Source of the DNA: Streptomyces sp. Je 1-369
Lineage (GTDB): Bacteria > Actinomycetota > Actinomycetes > Streptomycetales > Streptomycetaceae
DNA length: 64,000 nucleotides
Reading direction: 5' to 3'
Assembly: GCF_026810505.1 (NCBI RefSeq)
Contig: NZ_CP101750.1
Location: 248,001 to 312,000, forward strand
Shown here: positions 48,841 to 58,887 of the stretch, one piece after another
Position numbering within the stretch: position 1 is the first letter of the stretch
How the letters are laid out: every line of letters starts with the position of its first letter
The notes under the pieces: model-generated
The model's database searches: none
Told to the model about the DNA's origin: nothing
What the model saw: the letters and a program-made list of their open reading frames with translations, nothing else
Program-made: the position numbers and the translations under genes

Positions 48841-49214
48841 GGCGGAGCCAGCGGTTGGGACATGCAGCGGTCCCTACCGGGCGCGCAGGGCGCGAGCGAC
48901 GGCTTGGGCGTGTCGCGCAGCGGCAGGTCCTGCTGGTCCCAGGTGGCGGCCGCGTAGTTGAGGAGTTCAGCCGTCGCGCGCTCTGAGTCGCTCGGGTCGC
49001 TGGCGAGCGCCAGGTAGGCGGCGAGGGCTACGTCGGCGGCCGGGGTGGCCAGGCCCTCCCGGTAGCCGGGGCGCGGGGAGCCGGTCACCTTCAGGGAGTA
49101 CTTGTTGCCGGTGCGGGCGATCGCGGTGATGGTGCGGTTCCCGCCATCGGGCTGCCATGCGGCGCCGTCGGCGCAGCCGGTTGAGGAAAGGCGTGGACGG
49201 CGAGGGGGGAGCAA
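48771..49214 (-). pseudogene. Possible gene fragment
   Basis: The best-looking part is about 48890-49180, reading AWQPDGGNRTITAIARTGNK, YSLKVTGSPRPGYREGLATP and AADVALAAYLALASDPSDSE, with coding-like composition. It has no clear start or natural end and overlaps the TnsA-like fragment. Family unknown. Confidence 0.3.
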
Positions 49215-49235
49215 GCATCGATCGGGGAACCTGCC

Positions 49236-50408
49236 TCACAGTTCGACGGCGGCAGTGGGAGCCTTACCGTCCAGCGCCTGCTGAGCGCGGGTAGCGACCG
49301 CCTGGGTGAGGGCGCTGAGCGCGCCGAGATCGACAGTGCCGCCGTCCTCGTTCATGACGTAGACGGCGGCCACTACGGTCCCGCAGCGGATCACCGCCCG
49401 TCCCTGCGACCTGTCTACGGCGTCGGTGACACCGGTGTACGTCAGCGTGACGGCGGATGACTCGTCCCCGTAGAGCGGTCGCGCCAGCTCCGCCGGCTCC
49501 GTACCGCCGGCGAAGTCGGCCTGTTCCATTTTCAGGCCGAGATACCCCTCGGCCGCCGCGTCGGTGCTGGTGTACGGCAGGACTTCGATCTGCACCTCTT
49601 CGAAGCTGACAGCCGGCCCCGGGTCGTACACCGATCGCAGGTCGACCTGCGAGGTCGACTTGCAGATGACGTGGCGCTCTCCTTGACTGAGGCCACCGAC
49701 GCGGGTGCTGCGACACCGCTCCGTCGTCGGCGAGTCGCTCGCGACGTTCCAGCCGTCCGGCAGGCTCGGCGGGCCCGGAAGGATCTGCTTGGCCCGCGCG
49801 GCGTCAAGGACGACCGGGGCTGCCCCGCCGGATGTACCGGAAGCCGGCGCGGAGGACACCGCATCGCGGGGGTGCTGCGAGGATGCGCCGCTGGAATGTC
49901 GGGAGGAGTCGCCGCCGGTGACCATCTGAACTCCGCCGTAGACCGCCAGGGACATCAGCGCGAGCAGTATGGCGGCGATTCCGGTGAGGGAGGCGCGGGT
50001 GGTGCGGGTGTTGGTGATCGTCAGCGGCCCCAGCGAGATCTGGCTGCGCCGCACCGCACTGCCGCTTCCGATGACGATGCTGCCGTTGTACGAGGGGGTG
50101 ACGGTGCACACGGGCGCAGCGGCCGGAGGCGGACCGGCGAGCACTGCCGCCATGCGGTCCCGGAAGTCGGGATCGGCGGCCAGTGCCTCCCGGATCGCCT
50201 CCTGGAGTCCCTGTGTCGCCAAGGGATCCGCCGGATCGGCGCTTATCCCGGCGAGGGCGGCACGACCGTCCGCCGAAGTGCCGAGCCGCGCCCGCACGAG
50301 GTCACCCACCGCTCGGCCCGCTTCGGCCCCCACTGCCGTAGCCGCCCCTGCCGCCATGCCGGTCAGTATCTGTACGGCTGATAACGCCATGCTCCCTGCC
50401 GAATCCAT
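49236..50408 (-). CDS. Membrane-anchored protein with cytoplasmic helical and extracellular domains
   Basis: 390 residues from ATG 50408 with a GGGGGG site 6 nt upstream. An N-terminal helical part (MALSAVQILTGMAAGAATAV to about residue 90) lacks a signal. A strand region (VTPSYNGSIVIGSGSAV), one transmembrane helix at about 160-180 (TGIAAILLALMSLAVYGGVQ) and an extracellular domain of about 180 residues with two or more Cys (TERCRSTRVGG, HVICKSTSQ, IRCGTVV) follow. No family is recognised. It sits inside the interval bounded by TnsA- and TniQ-like remnants and may be cargo. Confidence 0.75.
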   Translation of the reverse strand: MDSAGSMALSAVQILTGMAAGAATAVGAEAGRAVGDLVRARLGTSADGRAALAGISADPADPLATQGLQEAIREALAADPDFRDRMAAVLAGPPPAAAPVCTVTPSYNGSIVIGSGSAVRRSQISLGPLTITNTRTTRASLTGIAAILLALMSLAVYGGVQMVTGGDSSRHSSGASSQHPRDAVSSAPASGTSGGAAPVVLDAARAKQILPGPPSLPDGWNVASDSPTTERCRSTRVGGLSQGERHVICKSTSQVDLRSVYDPGPAVSFEEVQIEVLPYTSTDAAAEGYLGLKMEQADFAGGTEPAELARPLYGDESSAVTLTYTGVTDAVDRSQGRAVIRCGTVVAAVYVMNEDGGTVDLGALSALTQAVATRAQQALDGKAPTAAVEL

Positions 50409-51099
50409 GCGACACCCCCCGAGTCCAGTCGAACCCCTGAGGCAACCACAGTCACGGCTACGGCACCAGGGTGTCCAGCACCTTGCCCATCCAGTGACGA
50501 AACGTTCCGCTCCGGGAAGCGGGCGGGAAGCTGCGCGGCGCCCTCTGGGGCAGTCGACCGGATAAGCCGGCGTGGCCGGGCCGTGCTGTCCCATCGAATG
50601 TCGCTTGTCTGTGGATCTTGTCCTGAGTGCGGGACTGCCGGGTGGATGAGACCCTCCGGCTCTGGATTCTCAGCGCATCTGGCCTGGGAGGAATCCTGCA
50701 TCGGGGACGAGTCGACCGCCAGAGGGCAGAGGGCAAGTCGACCGCCTATGAAAGGTTCCGGGATCAAGGGCGCAGAAACCGCCGGGCGGTGGCCGACGTC
50801 ACCTCGATGCCGTCGCCCCAGGAGCAGACCTCCAGCTAGGAGAGGTAATCGGCCTGTGTGAAGACCAGGACCTCGCCGGGGCACTCACCGTCTTCGGTGA
50901 AGGTCTGGGCCTCGGCCGCCACTCCAGTGCCCGAGTCGGACGGCGCCGGTTCCACCGCTTGTGCGTCGAGGTCGAAAGCTTCCGGATCCCCGAGGCTATT
51001 CCGTGCGGCGACACTCCGCTGCAACCCCGGCCCGCTCCTGCACGTCTCACTACTGAATGCCGGCAGGAGTCGGACACCCCGGGGAACGAGACGCGAGCC
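50409..51099. other. 691-bp region without intact gene
   Basis: No complete gene. On the minus strand at about 50836-50990 a short, coding-like stretch ending DGECPGEVLVFTQADYLS looks like the C-terminus of a lost secreted or regulatory protein. Nothing else recognised. Confidence 0.35.
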
Positions 51100-51564
51100 A
51101 TGCGAAAGTACGCGATCGTCCAGCACACCACACGGTTCTTCTGGCTCCCACGTGGTGCGGGACGCCAGCCGCCCACGTCCGTGCGGCGACTGGCGAGACT
51201 GTGGCTGTTCACACTCGCCTGCGCAGCCGGGCTCACCGCGCTCGGCTGGGACGACGAACTAGACGACGGCCAGCCCATAGTGCTGCTACTCGTTTTCCAC
51301 GTCATCGACGACATCGCCGAGGGAGTACGGCACCGCTGGCCGGCCGCACTAGCCGCGGTGACCCTTCTGTGGGGCGTCGCCCGGTTCACCGGCGCCTCCC
51401 TGCCCGGCTCCCTCAGCGAGGCCTGGGCGCAAACCATCGCCGCCGCCGCCGGCGTCACCCTCGGATTGGCAGCGAGCGGAGTCATCACACGGCTTCCGGA
51501 GCGCCGACCACGTAGGCCCGTCGAGGGACACGACGCCGAGTCCGGCGGGCAGGGCACTCGGTGA
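51100..51564 (+). CDS. Three-helix membrane protein (hypothetical)
   Basis: 154 residues from ATG 51100. Hydrophobic segments occur at about residues 40-55 (LWLFTLACAAGLTALGW), 65-80 (IVLLLVFHVIDDIA), 90-105 and 115-135 (IAAAAGVTLGLAASGV). The upstream frame is not coding-like. Likely cargo or chromosomal leftover within the decayed transposon. No family recognised. Confidence 0.6.
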   Translation: MRKYAIVQHTTRFFWLPRGAGRQPPTSVRRLARLWLFTLACAAGLTALGWDDELDDGQPIVLLLVFHVIDDIAEGVRHRWPAALAAVTLLWGVARFTGASLPGSLSEAWAQTIAAAAGVTLGLAASGVITRLPERRPRRPVEGHDAESGGQGTR

Positions 51565-52061
51565 AGGAGACGCCCGCCGGCCTCGGTGACAACAACCCCG
51601 CCTTTGTGACAGCTATCGCGCTTCGGCTCAATGAAAATGTGACTGAGCGCTTCAGTTGGCCTGATCGGCCAGCCCTCGAACTCAGCGAGCGTTCCTGGGG
51701 CGGGCTCTTCTCGACGTGGTGCTCTCCCGCGGCCTGCCGTAGTCGGCAGGCCGCGCCCTGCCCTCTGAGATTGCCGCGCGCGAAATGCGAGCCCACGGGC
51801 GGTGTAGGTTCTCGGCTTCGCTGTCCGGTGACGGCTCCGTGGCTCGGGGGCCTGCTCCTTGTCTCAGACCGTGCCGCTGGGCTGCTGTCTCAGGCGCGTG
51901 TCATTTCCTTAGGTCGAAACCCGGAGATCGTTGTTCGCGAGCCCTTTTGGAATAGCGGTTCTACAGGGGGTGTTCGTAGGGAGTGCCCCGTGCAGGGTCG
52001 CGTGCCTCTCCGGGCGCCGGCCGACGGTTCCCGAGGGGCGAGCGAAAGACAGGTGAGAGAT
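51565..52061. other. 497-bp intergenic region
   Basis: No gene recognised. It ends with GACAGGTGAGAG before the start of the quinone oxidoreductase fragment, so it once held that gene's promoter. Confidence 0.35.
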
Positions 52062-52240
52062 GAAGTCCGTCGTCCGGGCGGCTGCCGGCGGTCCGGAGGT
52101 CCTGCGGCTCGTCGAGCGTCCGGTTCCCGAGCCGGGCCCGGGCGAGGTACGCGTGCGTGTGCACGTCTCGGGCGTCATCCGACCGACTGGCGCAGCCGCA
52201 GACGTGCGCTGCCGCCGGGCATGAACGAGCAGGTCGTTCG
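52062..52240 (+). pseudogene. Quinone oxidoreductase (zinc-type ADH superfamily) N-terminal fragment
   Basis: Reads MKSVVRAAAGGPEVLRLVER, PVPEPGPGEVRVRVHVSGV, then after a one-base shift HPTDWRSRR, ALPPGMNEQVV. This is the opening of a medium-chain quinone oxidoreductase (GEVRVRVxxSGVNPTDW). It is cut at about 52235-52240 where TniQ sequence begins, so the transposon remnant interrupts it. Confidence 0.7.
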
Positions 52241-53945
52241 TCCTCGCCACCCGGCTGACGAACGCCGCCGCCAACCGCCTCACCCTGCGTTCGTTCGCCA
52301 ACCGAAGTCCTGCCGTCAAAGACGCCCTCACCCGCCCGGGCCAGCCCGCGCTGTTTCGCCGCCGAGAGTTCTTCCCTCCCTGGATCCTGGGCGCAAGCAC
52401 CCGCTACTGCCCCAGCTGTCTCGCCGGCAACGGGACCGAGATTCAACGGAGGCACGGAGGCCCCTGGAAGATCGAATGGCGTCTGGCGACCGTCTTCGCC
52501 TGCCTCGACCACGGCATGTTCCTGCGCGAGCTATGCCCGGCCTGCCAGCAGCCGGCCCACAGCGGCCACCGAGGCAACAAACAGAAACTCGTGCCCGCCA
52601 GCTCCACGACCGGCCTGCACCCCGCCCAGTGCCGGAACACCGCCTCCGGCCTGCCCCGCGACCCACTCTGCACCACCCGGCTGGACAGCCCCCACGAGAC
52701 CCACCATCCCGCCCTCACACCCAACATCGCCAAACTTCAGGGCTGGATCCTCGGCCTCCTCGACGCCGCCCACCCCCCAGCTCCTGCCCTCACCGCCCTC
52801 ACCGACCTGCAGACGATCTCCGCCGTGGTCTGCGCGACCTGGCCCGCAGCAGCCACGGTCACCCCCGAGACGAATCTCGTCCACGCTCTTGACGAACACA
52901 TCACCCACCAGGGGCAGACCCCCACAGCGCGCCTGACCCCGACCGCGAAGAGCCATCGTTGGGCGACCCCGCCCCAGTCCTCCGCCGCCACTGCCAGCCT
53001 GCTGGACATCGCCGCACGGCTGATCGCCCTGCCCCCCTGGAAGCGCGACATCACGCCATCACCGCGCTGCTGGAACGAGCACCGGTCCCGGCCACGGCCG
53101 GCTGGGGCAAGACCTGGGCCACGCACCGCACATCCGGCTCAGCAGCCCTCCAGGCCCACATCCAATACGGCTTCGCGCGACGCCTGTCACCGAACGGGGC
53201 CCCGCGTCGCAGGAGGGACGCCCCCATCCGTCCAATCCACCCCCGCGGCTACCTTCCCGAGCACATTCCGCAGTGGCTCCCGAACGACTGGTTCGCGTTC
53301 CTGACCGAGGACACACGACCCCGTCCGATGGGAGTGAGCCGCAGTTTCCGGCGCTTCTGCGCACTTCAGCTCGTTCGGATCACCACGGGCATGCCGCGCC
53401 ACCAGGCCGCCCGGTTTCTCGGCATCCCGGACGCCTGGCACCAGAACCATCCACTGGAACTCCCGACCAGGAAACAGGTCTTTCACCGTCTGACACCATG
53501 GCTTGACCACGCCTTCGAAGACCTCGCACGGCACATTGCGTGTCTGCCGTACCCCACTGACTACCGCGCACGCAGGCAGACCTTCGCCCGCTGGACACTG
53601 AGGCCGGAGGAATGGGACATGATCCGCGAGAGCCTCCCACGCACCACAAGGCGCCCTGAAGAACAGCTCCGCACCTGCGCATCCGCCTTCATCTGGACAC
53701 TCGTCACCGGAAGCGAATGGCGTCTGGCCCCCACCCTCCGGGCCGCAGGGCCAAACCGCGAAATGGCCATCACCACACGCAGCCCCCAGTACTGGATCAT
53801 GGCGCAGTTCAGAAGCCCGACGCTGCACTTCTACACGGTGCTCAGAGAATCCCTCACGCGATACGCCGGCCAGTTGGCGGCGGCAGCTGCCGGCCGCTGG
53901 CCTTCATCCTCACGCCAGGCCAGTGGGGTGACGCGCCTTAGTTGA
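52225..53945 (+). pseudogene. TniQ-family target-selection protein (copy 2), truncated and frameshifted
   Basis: The N-terminus is missing. From 52225 the frame gives a zinc-finger TniQ core: STRYCPSCLAGNGTEIQRRH, GGPWKIEWRLATVFACLDHG and MFLRELCPACQQPAHSG (CxxC, CxxH, CxxC ligands). A one-base shift at about 53040 follows LIALPPWKRD, and the second half continues GWGKTWATHRTSGSAALQAH, GYLPEHIPQWLPNDWFAFLT and TLRPEEWDMIRESLPRTT to 53945. TniQ (TnsD) proteins direct Tn7-like and CRISPR-associated transposons. It shares its C-terminal pattern with the remnant at 29.8-30.5 kb. Confidence 0.82.
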
Positions 53946-54243
53946 TCCCGGTCCTCGATCGCATCCGGGTGGCACGATCGGACGCTGGCCGCCCGCGTAC
54001 TCGGCCAGACCACGTGAGCGTGAATCGCGTCTATAGCTCCTATCGGCCCCGGAACTACGACGCGTTCGACTTTGCGCCCTTCACCAACAGTGGCTGCCAG
54101 TGAAGGGCACAATCCCTTTGCGTGCCACGGAGCGTCACGGACCCCCTGATATGGCACTTCTAAGCCCTGCCCGACGGAGCCTGTTGGCGGTCCCGGGTGG
54201 GCAGGGCTTCGTGCCTCGGTCGCTCGGAGGCGACCGTCACTCG

Positions 54244-54414
54244 TCAGGAAGATCGAGGATCTTCTTGCTCGTGCTCGTCTTTTCGGATTGTGTCTCGCGC
54301 TTCGGGCGCGCTCTTTGCCTGAACGTCCATCGAGGATTGCAGATGCTGTTCATTCCCCCGCCGGGCAGCTTCGATGGCTTTCTGACGGCGGTCCCGCTTC
54401 TTGTCCTTGGCCAC
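54244..54414 (-). CDS. Small basic/acidic protein (56 aa)
   Basis: GTG 54414 has an excellent site (GGAGGAG, spacing 5). The product (AKDKKRDRRQKAIEAARRGN then EQHLQSSMDVQAKSAPEA) is a charged, helix-forming protein with a disordered tail, a type common in Streptomyces. No family recognised. Confidence 0.55.
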   Translation of the reverse strand: MAKDKKRDRRQKAIEAARRGNEQHLQSSMDVQAKSAPEARDTIRKDEHEQEDPRSS

Positions 54415-54695
54415 GATTCTCCTCCAAAAGGATCTGGTCATGGTCCTGTCCCACCAGGATCGGCGGCATGGACCGTCAGTGCACCCGGAACAGCGCGCGG
54501 CACCGTTTGTGAGAGTGCCGCCGCATCGAACCTGTGGCTCCCACTCGTCGAACTTCAAGGCCTGGGCGTGCAGGGGCCTTGTTCATGCTCTGGGAGGGCG
54601 GCCCAGTGCGAACCGACGCCGTCACGGTGAAGTACCGCGCTGCCCTGCCGGGAAGAGATCCCTAGGGCCGCCGGGCGCCCCTGGGAGGGGAAGGG

Positions 54696-55403
54696 TCAGA
54701 ATTCCTCGGGGAGGGAGACCCTCAGCTCGCTGCTGTACTCGTAGGTGCCCAGGCGGCCGGAGGACGCGCCGACGAGGACCACGATGTCCTCGCCCGACCC
54801 GCGGGTGCCACGGATCTCGACTTTGATGTTTTTGGGCCACGTGGTGGTCTCGTACGCCCAGCTTCCGCCGGGCGTCTTGTATCCGAACGTCACTTCCTGG
54901 CGGAAGTTCGAGCCGCTCTCGATGGTTCCGGACAGCCTGCCGGTGATGACGTAGCCCGTGGGACCATCAGCCCGCACGTTGCCTTCGAAAGACGCACAGT
55001 GGCCTCTGCTGCTCGTGTAGGTGGGCTCGATCTTCTGGGGCGGGCCGCCGGCCACGGTGGTGATCTCCTTGCCGTCCTCCCAGGATCCGTCGGACTTGTT
55101 GTTGAGACCGACGTAGAAGTCGACGGTGTCGTTGTGCTCGCGGGTTCCGCGGCCCCGGACCTGGAAAGTGTTCTCCTTTTCGATGCCCTCGATCTCGAAC
55201 TCCAGACGCTCGTACTTGCCCTTGGTGCCGCCGTGGCCCAGGCGGACCTTGTTGGGGAAGCCGGTGCGGCGCCGGTCGAGCATCGTGGTGGCGGTGATGG
55301 TGCCTTCGAAGCCATAGCCGGTGGCTCCCTCGGGCCAGATGCGGCCCTCGAAGGTGGCCCACGTCTTGTTGTTGAGGTGGCACTTGGCGGTGATGGCAGG
55401 CAC
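54696..55403 (-). CDS. Hypothetical protein with two tandem beta domains
   Basis: About 235 residues from GTG 55403, preferred because GAAAGG precedes it; a longer frame to 55442 lacks a site. Residues 1-115 and 120-235 share a pattern: WATFEGRIWPEGATGYGFEG in the first half parallels CASFEGNVRADGPTGYVITG in the second, each followed by a strand-loop-strand ending in a Gly/Arg-rich 'GTRGSG/GTREHN' turn. This is a clear internal duplication. No signal peptide. Function unknown. Confidence 0.75.
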   Translation of the reverse strand: MPAITAKCHLNNKTWATFEGRIWPEGATGYGFEGTITATTMLDRRRTGFPNKVRLGHGGTKGKYERLEFEIEGIEKENTFQVRGRGTREHNDTVDFYVGLNNKSDGSWEDGKEITTVAGGPPQKIEPTYTSSRGHCASFEGNVRADGPTGYVITGRLSGTIESGSNFRQEVTFGYKTPGGSWAYETTTWPKNIKVEIRGTRGSGEDIVVLVGASSGRLGTYEYSSELRVSLPEEF

Positions 55404-55896
55404 GTGCAGCCTTTCGTCCGGGTGCGTGATGCGCGCCCTCACGCTAGGAGATCAACGACCCGCGGACAGAGGAATCGCGGCATTTGAACCTGATCGAGCG
55501 CCTGGGCGGGCGGGGCGCCTTCTTGCCGTTCGGGCGAAGTCCCTCAGCGGCGCCCGTCCGGCGCCATCGCATCGGGCGGTGCCGGACCCAGCCACGAGAA
55601 CCGCGTCAACACCCTCGCCAAGCCCCTGGGATCTGCGAGCGGGCGCTGAATTGACCGGTTCCGCCCCCTTCTTCCCTGGATCACAACGCGATTCGGCCCT
55701 CGTTCGCCGATCGTCGCCCGCCTGCGGGAGAGGTGTGCCAGCCTCGGGAAACAGCAATACAACGGATACCGCGGCGTCTCCGGCGGCGTGTAAGTCGATG
55801 GGGTGAAGCGAGGGCTGTAGCAGTACCTGGGAGTGGAGGGCTCGGTAGCTTCGGAGCCGTAGCGATCTTAGAAGTGTGCGAGAGAAGAGGATCACC
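55404..55896. other. 493-bp divergent intergenic region
   Basis: No gene recognised. It lies between the divergent duplicated-domain gene and the 191-residue hypothetical and should hold both promoters. Confidence 0.35.
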
Positions 55897-56472
55897 ATGT
55901 CGACGGTCGACGACTGGAAGACCAGCACGGTGAGCGAGGGCAGCATCGTGCGCGTGAGACCAGAACGCGGCACGAAGCCCTACCTGCTCCGGCTGCCGGG
56001 CGGTTTCTGGTGCGCACGAGTGCGGAAACTCGACTACGAAGCGGGCACGGTACGCATCACGCTCTGCAAGCAGGAGACGGCTGAACCGCTCACGGGCCAG
56101 GACGCGGGCGTAAGCCGCCACCGCCACAGCCGCGACCCAATTGAGGAGCTGGTCCAGGAGTGGCTCCAGGAGCAGGGAGTCGAGGGGCACAGCGAGCTCA
56201 CCGTGACGGTCGATCTTACGGACCTCAATCTGATGAAGGTGTTCGAGGAGGACGACTACCCGTGGAACGGCGTCTGCGTCGATGACTACGTCGGCTTCGT
56301 CGCCCCCTTTATGGGGGTCAGCGCGGGGGGTGTCCAGCAGGGCACCGTGGTGGGGCTGGATCCAACCGAGCAGACCATCACCGTGAAGCTTTCGGTCAGC
56401 CGCGCGCCTGTGGAGAAGTTCCTCATGTCGAAGGTGCAATGGCAATTCAACAATGGCCCGCGGGGCGGCTGA
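55897..56472 (+). CDS. Hypothetical protein (191 aa)
   Basis: ATG 55897 after AAGAGG. A soluble, acidic, strand-rich protein (GSIVRVRPERGTKPYLLRLP, GFWCARVRKLDYEAGTVRIT) with a central helical stretch (PIEELVQEWLQEQGVEGHSE) and a closing strand block VVGLDPTEQTITVKLSVS. No known family. Terminator 53 nt downstream. Confidence 0.75.
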   Translation: MSTVDDWKTSTVSEGSIVRVRPERGTKPYLLRLPGGFWCARVRKLDYEAGTVRITLCKQETAEPLTGQDAGVSRHRHSRDPIEELVQEWLQEQGVEGHSELTVTVDLTDLNLMKVFEEDDYPWNGVCVDDYVGFVAPFMGVSAGGVQQGTVVGLDPTEQTITVKLSVSRAPVEKFLMSKVQWQFNNGPRGG

Positions 56473-56525
56473 CGGACGCGGTAGAGCAGCCCTCCGGGAT
56501 GAGGGGGCGCAGCCGGCGTCTCAGA

Positions 56526-56560
56526 GAAGGTGGCCTCGCCCACGCGGCGAGGCCACCTTC
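56526..56560. terminator. Terminator after the 191-aa hypothetical gene
   Basis: A 15-bp perfect stem (56526-56540 with 56546-56560, GAAGGTGGCCTCGCC) with a 5-nt loop. Confidence 0.75.
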
Positions 56561-56779
56561 GACCGTTTTAACTCTCCAGCGGGTCGGATCAGGGGCGTCC
56601 GGTGTCAAGGGAACTTCCCGTACGAAGCCGCCTGCTCGTCGGTCGAACTCCACTGGCATGGACCTGACGCTATGGGCCTCCACCACCCCAGGGTCTTCCC
56701 ACGAACCCCGCGTCATAGAGCCGGGCAGTGCAGCGGCGATCGTCGCCCTCAATGCACCCTTCTGGTGATGCTGCCCCGT

Positions 56780-57400
56780 CCGCTGCCGTACGTCAGCCCA
56801 GGGTTCAAGGATGGGTTCTCACGACGATGGGCTCGCCACCTATCGCCGACCAAACTCGCCAACTACGTTCGACCACACGCGCGTCACCTGTGAGATTCCT
56901 GCGGCCGTCCGCCAACTATCAGCGGCCGTCACAAGCACGACGAAACCGCGGGTTCCCCTGGGCCGCAGCACGGGCTGGAGCGACAACCACAGGTGGTCCG
57001 CGGTCCAGGCGGGCAGCAGGTCACGGGCGTAAGCGGAAAACGCCCAGACCTGGGTGATCTGAGGGTGGGTGAGCCGCAAGCGCCAAAGCAGGTCGCGGGC
57101 GATGATCTCATCGCGGACATCCCCGGCCGTCATCGTGATCATGACGGGCAGGCCCAGCGTGTCGACCATGAGATGTCTTTTGCGCCCGTTGATTTTCTTG
57201 CCCGCGTCGTAGCCGCGGCTGTCCCGCCGACGGTGGAGGCCGCGTTCACCGACTGGGAGTCGACGATCAGCGTCACCGGGAACGGGCAGCGGCCCTTGCC
57301 CGTGCGGATGTAACGCCGCAGCTGGTCCCGGACGGAAGGTAACGACCAGGTTCGGTGAGACTCGCGCCAACTGCGTTAGGACAGATCATCAGGACGCGCA
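56780..57400 (-). pseudogene. IS5-family transposase remnant
   Basis: One frame reads GKKINGRKRHLMVDTLGLPV, MITMTAGDVRDEIIARDLLW and RLRLTHPQITQVWAFSAYAR (the DDE second Asp is replaced by Phe: usual VWADSAYA), then ends in unrelated sequence. The preceding part, with IVDSQSV, is in another frame (RYIRTGKGRCPFPVTLIVDS). Frameshifted, Asp lost and C-terminus truncated, so inactive. Confidence 0.75.
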
Positions 57401-57485
57401 CGCCCCGCACCTCGGCCAACTGGCCGTTCTCACCGAATCCAGGCGACTCCTCATCCGACGTAGTTCGAGTGCAGCCTCAGTTGGA

Positions 57486-58274
57486 GTGCCGGTCGGAACC
57501 CGGGTCTTGCGGCTGCACATCGTGTCATCGATCGTCGTGCCCATGGAGATGCTGATGACCTGCCTGGTTTCACTGGCCAGTGTGAATATCGTGCTGGGTC
57601 TGGCGACCCGGCCGTGGAAGCGGTCGGTGGAGGCTCGGATGGTCCGGCAGGTGCGGGCTTGGCCGGGGCTCGACGCGTACCACGCGGACCTGCTGAGCAC
57701 CTCCGAGCCGTTGTGCTCGACCGACCACCAGGCCGGCAGACTGCTGCTGAACTCCTCTCGTGCGGCCTCGGTGGCCGTCCGTCTGATGAGTGAGGACAGG
57801 CTGCTCGACAGGCACGGCATGAAGCTGGCGGAGACTGCGGCTGAGCCATCCCACCCGGTCACCGCGGCAGCGTTCCGCGCCATCAACCGGTACCAGACCG
57901 TCCACGACCGCCCGCGCGTCGGCGACATCGGCCGCGACCCCGCCTTCCAGACGGCCGTCCACAGTCACCTGAACGACCTCTTCGCCCACGCCCCCGCCAC
58001 CCGCCGCCACTTGGGCACTGCGATCAACAACTTGGCCCTCTGGTGCTACGGCCTCGGCGCGGCAGCCCCCGCCGTGCACGCCTTCTTCATACTGCGCCGC
58101 GCCGACCCCAGCGACCCCTACGCCCTCCAGGGCTCCTTCGTGCTGGCCTCGCTCGCCTTCGTGGCGGCTCTGATCGTGCTCACAGCCCAGGCCGGCAACA
58201 CCTGGCACCCCCTCGAAGGCTTGGAAACCCCCACCGAACTCAAAGAACTGGCCCCACCCCGCGAAGACCCGTAG
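57486..58274 (+). CDS. Membrane protein (262 aa, hypothetical)
   Basis: Good coding composition. One N-terminal hydrophobic segment (MLMTCLVSLASVNIVLGL) and two C-terminal helices (ALWCYGLGAAAPAVHAFFIL, GSFVLASLAFVAALIVLTAQ) flank a soluble region of about 150 residues containing SEPLCSTDHQAGRLLLNSSR. The start could be ATG 57542 rather than GTG 57486. The opposite-strand open frame is rejected on composition. Followed by a terminator-like hairpin. Confidence 0.65.
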   Translation: MPVGTRVLRLHIVSSIVVPMEMLMTCLVSLASVNIVLGLATRPWKRSVEARMVRQVRAWPGLDAYHADLLSTSEPLCSTDHQAGRLLLNSSRAASVAVRLMSEDRLLDRHGMKLAETAAEPSHPVTAAAFRAINRYQTVHDRPRVGDIGRDPAFQTAVHSHLNDLFAHAPATRRHLGTAINNLALWCYGLGAAAPAVHAFFILRRADPSDPYALQGSFVLASLAFVAALIVLTAQAGNTWHPLEGLETPTELKELAPPREDP

Positions 58275-58887
58275 ACCTTGCCGAAGGCGCCGGGGAAACA
58301 TCGGCGGACCACGACGGGGAAACCCCCGTCGGCGAATAGGTAGCGGGGGACATCCGGAGTCACGGCCCGGGGCCGACTATGACCCGGGACGCTATCCGTG
58401 CCCTCGGAGCGCCAGCGCGAGCTGATCCTGGCGAACACGAACGACAGACTCGCCCCAGCAGGGGTGGTCCGCAGCCATGTCAACGGGTGCGAGCCGAAGC
58501 TCATCGCCAACCAGGCCGAGCTCGCCCTGGGGCCCTACGAAACGACTGGATCGGATGAGACGCCAGCTGACTTCAATGAGAACGAACACCAACTTGCTCA
58601 CGCCGCCGACGGCGCGGCTCAGTGACGGAATCGCTATAACCGGGATGAAAACGCCCCCACCCGGGGGGCTCTAGCGGTCCTTGCCCACCCCGCGGCGTAC
58701 AGCGGTCACGCCCGCGGCGTCGCGGCGCCGTGAACGTTGGCGGCGGGCTGACCTCGTCCGCGAGGGCTGCACCCACGGCACCGTCCTTGTCGACGTCTTC
58801 TCCGGACCCGCATCCTGAATCGGCTTGAGGGGTAGACACGAAGCGCCACCTGTCTGCCCGCAGGCATGGTGCACTCACGCGCTGGGG
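58275..58887. other. 613-bp region without recognisable gene, with two hairpins
   Basis: A terminator-like hairpin (CGACGGGG 58312-58319 with CCCCGTCG 58324-58331) lies 37 nt after the upstream gene, and a second short GC hairpin (GCCCCC...GGGGGGC) lies around 58653-58669. The small frame 58398-58625 has no known family and is not called. No RNA gene seen. Confidence 0.4.

Noticed and set aside
58398..58625. 75-codon plus-strand frame
   Set aside because: No family, no good ribosome-binding site, and overlapped by an equally plausible minus-strand frame.
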